From assembly GCF_003131185.1 (NCBI RefSeq), contig NZ_QFFU01000002.1, positions 1 to 64,000 of the forward strand: a DNA stretch of 64,000 nt, in the 5' to 3' direction. The DNA is from Pseudomonas ovata. Its GTDB lineage: Bacteria; Pseudomonadota; Gammaproteobacteria; Pseudomonadales; Pseudomonadaceae. The notes under the pieces were generated by a model. That model made no database searches. It had not been told where the DNA came from and saw only the letters and a list, made by a program, of their open reading frames with translations. The position numbers were made by a program, and so were the translations under genes. This document shows positions 60,730 to 64,000 of the stretch, in pieces (position 1 is the first letter of the stretch; every line of letters begins with the position of its first letter).

Positions 60730-62673
60730 ATGGACTTGACTGTCGCGCCACGCATTGTCCGTTTTAAATCTTTTGTGGGCGCGTCGGGCACCTGCCTGGT
60801 GCTCGGCGGTTGTGCCGGGGGTGGCGCAACGCTGCCGACCCATATTCCGGACGGATACAATACCCACCGCTATCAGACAGATTTCAGCGCTTTTGACTAC
60901 ACGGGTGATTTTAAAAACAGTCTTCCTAACGGACAGGGCACAGGTCGCGATTTCAATGCCAGCGGTCAACTGATTGCCTCATGCAAGGGGCGATTCGCCT
61001 CGACCCGCGAAGGGTATGTCAACGGCCAAGGGGAACTCATACGCCCCGATGGCAGTGTTATCTTTCGCGGCGATCTGATCGGTTTCCTGACTATGGGCAA
61101 TGGCTGCGTGGGAGGGGGCGACGGTACATACACCTCACCCACAGGGTGGACGTTACGCAGTGACAAGTTCAGCACAGTGTCGCCCACCATCGGCGTGACG
61201 CTGCTGTCGGGCGCGCATTGCACGCTTGGCGACCCGCAGGGCAACACATGGACAGGGATCTGCAACCTGCCCGCGTATTCCAGGCACGTCAACATCACCT
61301 ACGACGGTTACAAGTATATGTTGCCGGAGCTTGAGGTTTATCCCACAGCCATTCGTTTCACCGCAGGCGGCATTGTCAATTTCACTCTGGCCAATGGTCC
61401 GGGCGTGATGCGAATGGCCAATGGCGAGCAGATCGAGGGTACATTCGATGTAGGACGTCTTGGCGATGGACCGGTCAATGTCACCTCACCCGACGGTAAA
61501 GTCTCCGTTGCACAGGCCCGTGACGGCAGGCTGGGCCCACGGCATCTGGCTGCTGCGCAGGTCATGCGTAGTGGCCAGCCATGCGGTTTTACCGGCTGGC
61601 GCATGGTCAGTGGGCGCTGCGAACAGAACAGTTGGTCCGGTGAGGTGGATGCCTACGATGCCAGTGGCCAGGAGCGCATTACCGGTATGTTCGACAAAGG
61701 CGTACCGAGCGGAATCGTCAGTTGGTCGCGGCTGGATTCAAACCTGACAGTAAAAGGCAGCATGATCGCTCGTGAAGGTGCACTGGGCTTCACTCAGGCC
61801 AGTGTCAGCGTTGCCGGCGCACAGGTCTATGACGGTGAGATGAGCGGTTTTGCGCCCAGTGGGAATGGCATCTGCACGGTCAATGGCAGCCGTGAACGCT
61901 GCGAATACCTTGCCGGCGAACGGGTTGATGCGCTTTACAAGACTCGCCAGGAGAACGATCGATTGCGCAGTGATATTGCTGCCAACCAACAGCAGCAGGC
62001 CCAGCAAAGATCGCAACAGCAAGCGGCCGCTCGGCGTCAACAACAAGACGAAACCGGGTCAGGCAGTGGCGATCTGTTTGGCAAAATGGTGGCGATTGGT
62101 ATTGGGGCGGGGGCTGTCAGTTCGGTGTCGGGCGTCTCCAGCACGATTCGTAACCAAATGATCACTGGCATGGCGGCCGATATCCTCACCGATGGCAAGG
62201 CCAACGGCATCGCCACGGCGCAGCGCAACCTCGGTACACAGGGGGCGGCAGCTACGATCATACCTGCCGCTTCGTCCTTGCAAGGCGCAAGCATGGGTAG
62301 CCAGCCGGGTGCCAAGGGCAGTGCTGCCATGGCCAGTCGCAACGAGGCCGATGCCTTGAACGAGAGTCTGAAGAACATGGCGGGTATGGGCAGTGCAAGC
62401 GATGCCTCCCAGGCCCGGCGCAGCCAGGAACTGGATGACATCGTACGTAAAGTAGCGGCCGACAGCGGGATGAAAACCAAAGAGTTCAAATATCAGTGCG
62501 GGCCGAATGAGCCCATCAAGAGTGTCAGCGTACCTTACAAAACCGAGGCCTGTGCCGCTGCCAAGCAGAACTGGTTCAACGTGTACGCCTGTAATGACGT
62601 CGAGAACATGAGCCAGGCCAACCAGCGCTGCCAGCAAGGTTGCGGTAGTCCAAGTTGTGAGGAGGCGCCATGA
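60730..62673 (+). CDS. MORN-repeat-like lipoprotein of unknown function
   Basis: 647 residues from the ATG at 60730, which gives a lipoprotein signal (TCLVLGGC, lipid Cys near 28); the frame is open to 60682. Residues about 50-400 contain repeats of the MORN kind (YVNGQGELIRPDGSVIFRG; GDGTYTSPTGW; YDGEMSGFAPSGNG). Then come a Gln-rich coiled coil (NDRLRSDIAANQQQQAQQ..., about 405-440), a Gly-zipper-like segment (VAIGIGAGAVSSVSGV) and a C-terminal domain with six Cys. Codon use is less GC-biased than in its neighbours. The gene stands alone after a 231-base gap and its role is unknown; an envelope-associated function is likely. Confidence 0.7.
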   Translation: MDLTVAPRIVRFKSFVGASGTCLVLGGCAGGGATLPTHIPDGYNTHRYQTDFSAFDYTGDFKNSLPNGQGTGRDFNASGQLIASCKGRFASTREGYVNGQGELIRPDGSVIFRGDLIGFLTMGNGCVGGGDGTYTSPTGWTLRSDKFSTVSPTIGVTLLSGAHCTLGDPQGNTWTGICNLPAYSRHVNITYDGYKYMLPELEVYPTAIRFTAGGIVNFTLANGPGVMRMANGEQIEGTFDVGRLGDGPVNVTSPDGKVSVAQARDGRLGPRHLAAAQVMRSGQPCGFTGWRMVSGRCEQNSWSGEVDAYDASGQERITGMFDKGVPSGIVSWSRLDSNLTVKGSMIAREGALGFTQASVSVAGAQVYDGEMSGFAPSGNGICTVNGSRERCEYLAGERVDALYKTRQENDRLRSDIAANQQQQAQQRSQQQAAARRQQQDETGSGSGDLFGKMVAIGIGAGAVSSVSGVSSTIRNQMITGMAADILTDGKANGIATAQRNLGTQGAAATIIPAASSLQGASMGSQPGAKGSAAMASRNEADALNESLKNMAGMGSASDASQARRSQELDDIVRKVAADSGMKTKEFKYQCGPNEPIKSVSVPYKTEACAAAKQNWFNVYACNDVENMSQANQRCQQGCGSPSCEEAP

Positions 62674-62827
62674 CTGTCCCAGGCTTTGACTGCCGTTGAA
62701 TAGGGCAGGTGGGCTTGGCTGCGGCCTGATAATCAAATGACTCACCGATTGGGCGTGGCCGATGATGCCATGGTAGCCCAGGGGCCGTATTCGGCGTTGA
62801 TGTCGTCGAACAGTCTGGCCCTGTCTG

Positions 62828-63748
62828 CTACAACGTCAGCGCCAGTCCCATCGCCACCGGCAGGATCACGGCTGCCGCCACGGTCTGGGCCGCAATGATA
62901 TTGGCCATCAGCAAGGCATCGCCGCCCATTTGCCGGGCCATGACATAGGACGATGAGGCGGTCGGCAAGGCTTGGAAGATCACCGCCACCGCAGCAGCCT
63001 GACCGCCAAACCCGGCGCTGCGGCACAGCAGGTAGGCCGCCGTCGGCATGACCAAAAACTTGATCACCGACGCACAGGCAATAGGGCGCAGGTGCTGGCG
63101 CAGCGAGCCCAGGCCCAGGGCCGCGCCTACGCACAACAGGCCCAGGGGCAGGGCGGCACTGCCCAGGGACGCGAGCATCGGCGACAGCCAGGCCGGCAGG
63201 GTCAGGCCGCTGATCCTGGCCAGCACGCCCAGCAGGCACGACACCAGCAACGGGTTGGTGAAGAGCGAGCGCAGCACCGAGCCCAGCGCCTGGTGGGTCG
63301 GGGTGCAGCGCGCAAACACCAGCACACACAGGATGTTGACGGTAGGTACGATGATCGCGTTGGCCACCGCCGCCATGGCCACGCCCGAGCTGCCGAACAG
63401 CCCGGCGGCGACGGTGACCCCGATAAAATTGTTGAAGCGGATGCCGCCCTGGAACACCGAGGTGAACGCCGCCCCCTGCTCGGCCATGCGCCCCCGAAAG
63501 GCATACAGCAGCGCGGCGCTGCCCAGCGTCGAGGCCAGCAGCACCCAGGCCATGTCTTTGATTGGCACCTGCGAGAAGTTGGCCGTAGACAGGCTGTGAA
63601 AGAACAAAGACGGCAGCAGGATGTAATAGCCGATGCGTTCGGCGCCGGGCCAGAAGCTGTCGGCCACAAAGGTCCGGGCCTTGATCACCACACCCAGGGC
63701 GATCAGCAGGATGATCGGACACAGCGTGGTCAATACCAGCGCAATCAT
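62828..63748 (-). CDS. AEC family transporter (auxin efflux carrier-like permease)
   Basis: 306 residues, about ten membrane helices: MIALVLTTLCPIILLIALGVVIKARTFV, IGYYILLPSLFFHSLSTANF, FRGGIRFNNFIGV-like region near 90 (FQGGIRFNNFIGVTVAAGLFG), and ALPTASSSYVMARQMGGDALLMANII near 260. AEC proteins move organic acids such as malate or malonate. Its start overlaps the end of the aminotransferase gene by 4 bases, so it may export or import the substrate or product of that enzyme. The 154-base gap downstream (62674-62827) shows no gene. Confidence 0.88.
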   Translation of the reverse strand: MIALVLTTLCPIILLIALGVVIKARTFVADSFWPGAERIGYYILLPSLFFHSLSTANFSQVPIKDMAWVLLASTLGSAALLYAFRGRMAEQGAAFTSVFQGGIRFNNFIGVTVAAGLFGSSGVAMAAVANAIIVPTVNILCVLVFARCTPTHQALGSVLRSLFTNPLLVSCLLGVLARISGLTLPAWLSPMLASLGSAALPLGLLCVGAALGLGSLRQHLRPIACASVIKFLVMPTAAYLLCRSAGFGGQAAAVAVIFQALPTASSSYVMARQMGGDALLMANIIAAQTVAAAVILPVAMGLALTL

Positions 63749-64000
63749 GGACGGACCTTCCCGAGGTAGTCGACGATGCGCCGGCAGCCTTCGACCAGTT
63801 GCGCCTTGTCGGTGGCAAATGACAAACGCAGGGCCTCGGTGACGCCAAAGGCCGAGCCCGGCACCACCGCCACGCCGTGCTCGTGCAACAGCGCATCGGC
63901 TGCGGCATCGCCATCGCGCACTGTGCCGGTCAGTGTGGGCAGCAGATAAAAGGCACCGTCGGGCTTGTTGACCACCAGCCCCGGCGCTGTCTGCAGAATC
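63745..64000 (-). CDS. PLP-dependent class I/II aminotransferase, C-terminal end only
   Basis: The last 84 codons are visible and the gene begins beyond the window. The small-domain features are KPDGAFYLLPTLTG, LLHEHGVAVVPGSAFG and LRLSFATDKAQLVEGCRRI (with the Arg that binds the alpha-carboxylate in RLSFA). Fold type I aminotransferase of the aspartate group; exact specificity cannot be told. Coupled to the AEC transporter gene by a 4-base overlap. Confidence 0.9.
   Translation of the reverse strand, partial: ILQTAPGLVVNKPDGAFYLLPTLTGTVRDGDAAADALLHEHGVAVVPGSAFGVTEALRLSFATDKAQLVEGCRRIVDYLGKVRP

Noticed and set aside
62742..63914. 390-codon minus-strand frame overlapping the AEC transporter gene
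   Set aside because: It is the transporter gene read in another frame; the AEC frame has membrane helices and family motifs and is coupled to the aminotransferase stop.

Overview
The window looks like chromosomal DNA of a Pseudomonas of the putida/fluorescens type. Base composition is GC-rich, Pseudomonas-style REP palindromes occur in most long intergenic gaps with one RAYT transposase among them, and nearly every protein has its best-known relatives in that genus. No rRNA, tRNA, prophage or CRISPR array was seen.

Region 1 (1-14.9 kb): an amino-acid-type chemoreceptor (partial) and an IclR regulator, then what I read as a complete N-methylglutamate (methylamine) pathway. Genes purU-folD-soxBDAG lie on the minus strand, an XRE-cupin regulator sits beside them, and glnT-glxBCD lie on the plus strand. 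The four sox-type genes would be N-methylglutamate dehydrogenase (mgdABCD), glxBCD would be N-methylglutamate synthase (mgsABC), and glnT a gamma-glutamylmethylamide synthetase (gmaS). FolD and PurU would carry the methyl carbon to formate. The region in front of glnT holds a sigma-54 type promoter, an NtrC-like palindrome and two copies of a GGGAAA-N5-TTTCC(C/T) operator, as expected for nitrogen-controlled use of methylamine.

Region 2 (14.9-24.5 kb) is a patchwork: a RAYT transposase between REP elements; a divergent flavin monooxygenase/flavin reductase pair and NCS1 permease; a toxin-antitoxin pair whose toxin is frameshifted; a CaiB-type CoA transferase; a VOC gene split by a 262-bp MITE; RidA with a divergent LysR; and a DapA-like aldolase.

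Region 3 (24.4-38.3 kb): GrpB-like protein, histidine phosphatase, P-loop kinase, a MetF-like protein with a Cys-rich C-terminus divergent from metE, nitronate monooxygenase with its LysR regulator, 2'-5' RNA ligase, a D-tartrate unit (LysR, tarD, dctA-type transporter), a DUF2238 membrane protein and a small unknown protein.

Region 4 (38.5-46.4 kb): a very large double hybrid histidine kinase, ribonuclease Z, an NTF2-like protein, a GNAT/nitrilase pair, DUF1810, and a REP array with a 133-bp tandem duplication.

Region 5 (46.4-54 kb): a seven-gene, tightly overlapping operon for uptake (polyamine-type ABC transporter) and oxidation (three-subunit opine/hydroxyproline-type dehydrogenase) of an unknown amine or imino acid. 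It faces an IclR regulator with three copies of a putative operator between them.

Region 6 (54-64 kb): LysR with VOC and GST genes, a solitary arsB, OsmC, a PchB-like chorismate mutase, a MarR/MFS pair sharing a palindromic operator, a MORN-like lipoprotein of unknown function, an AEC transporter and the end of an aminotransferase gene.

Two REP families pervade the window. Family A has cores like GGAGCGACCAACGGTCGCG. Family B has arms GTAGGAGCGCGCTTGCCCGC and a modular centre present in one, two or three units.
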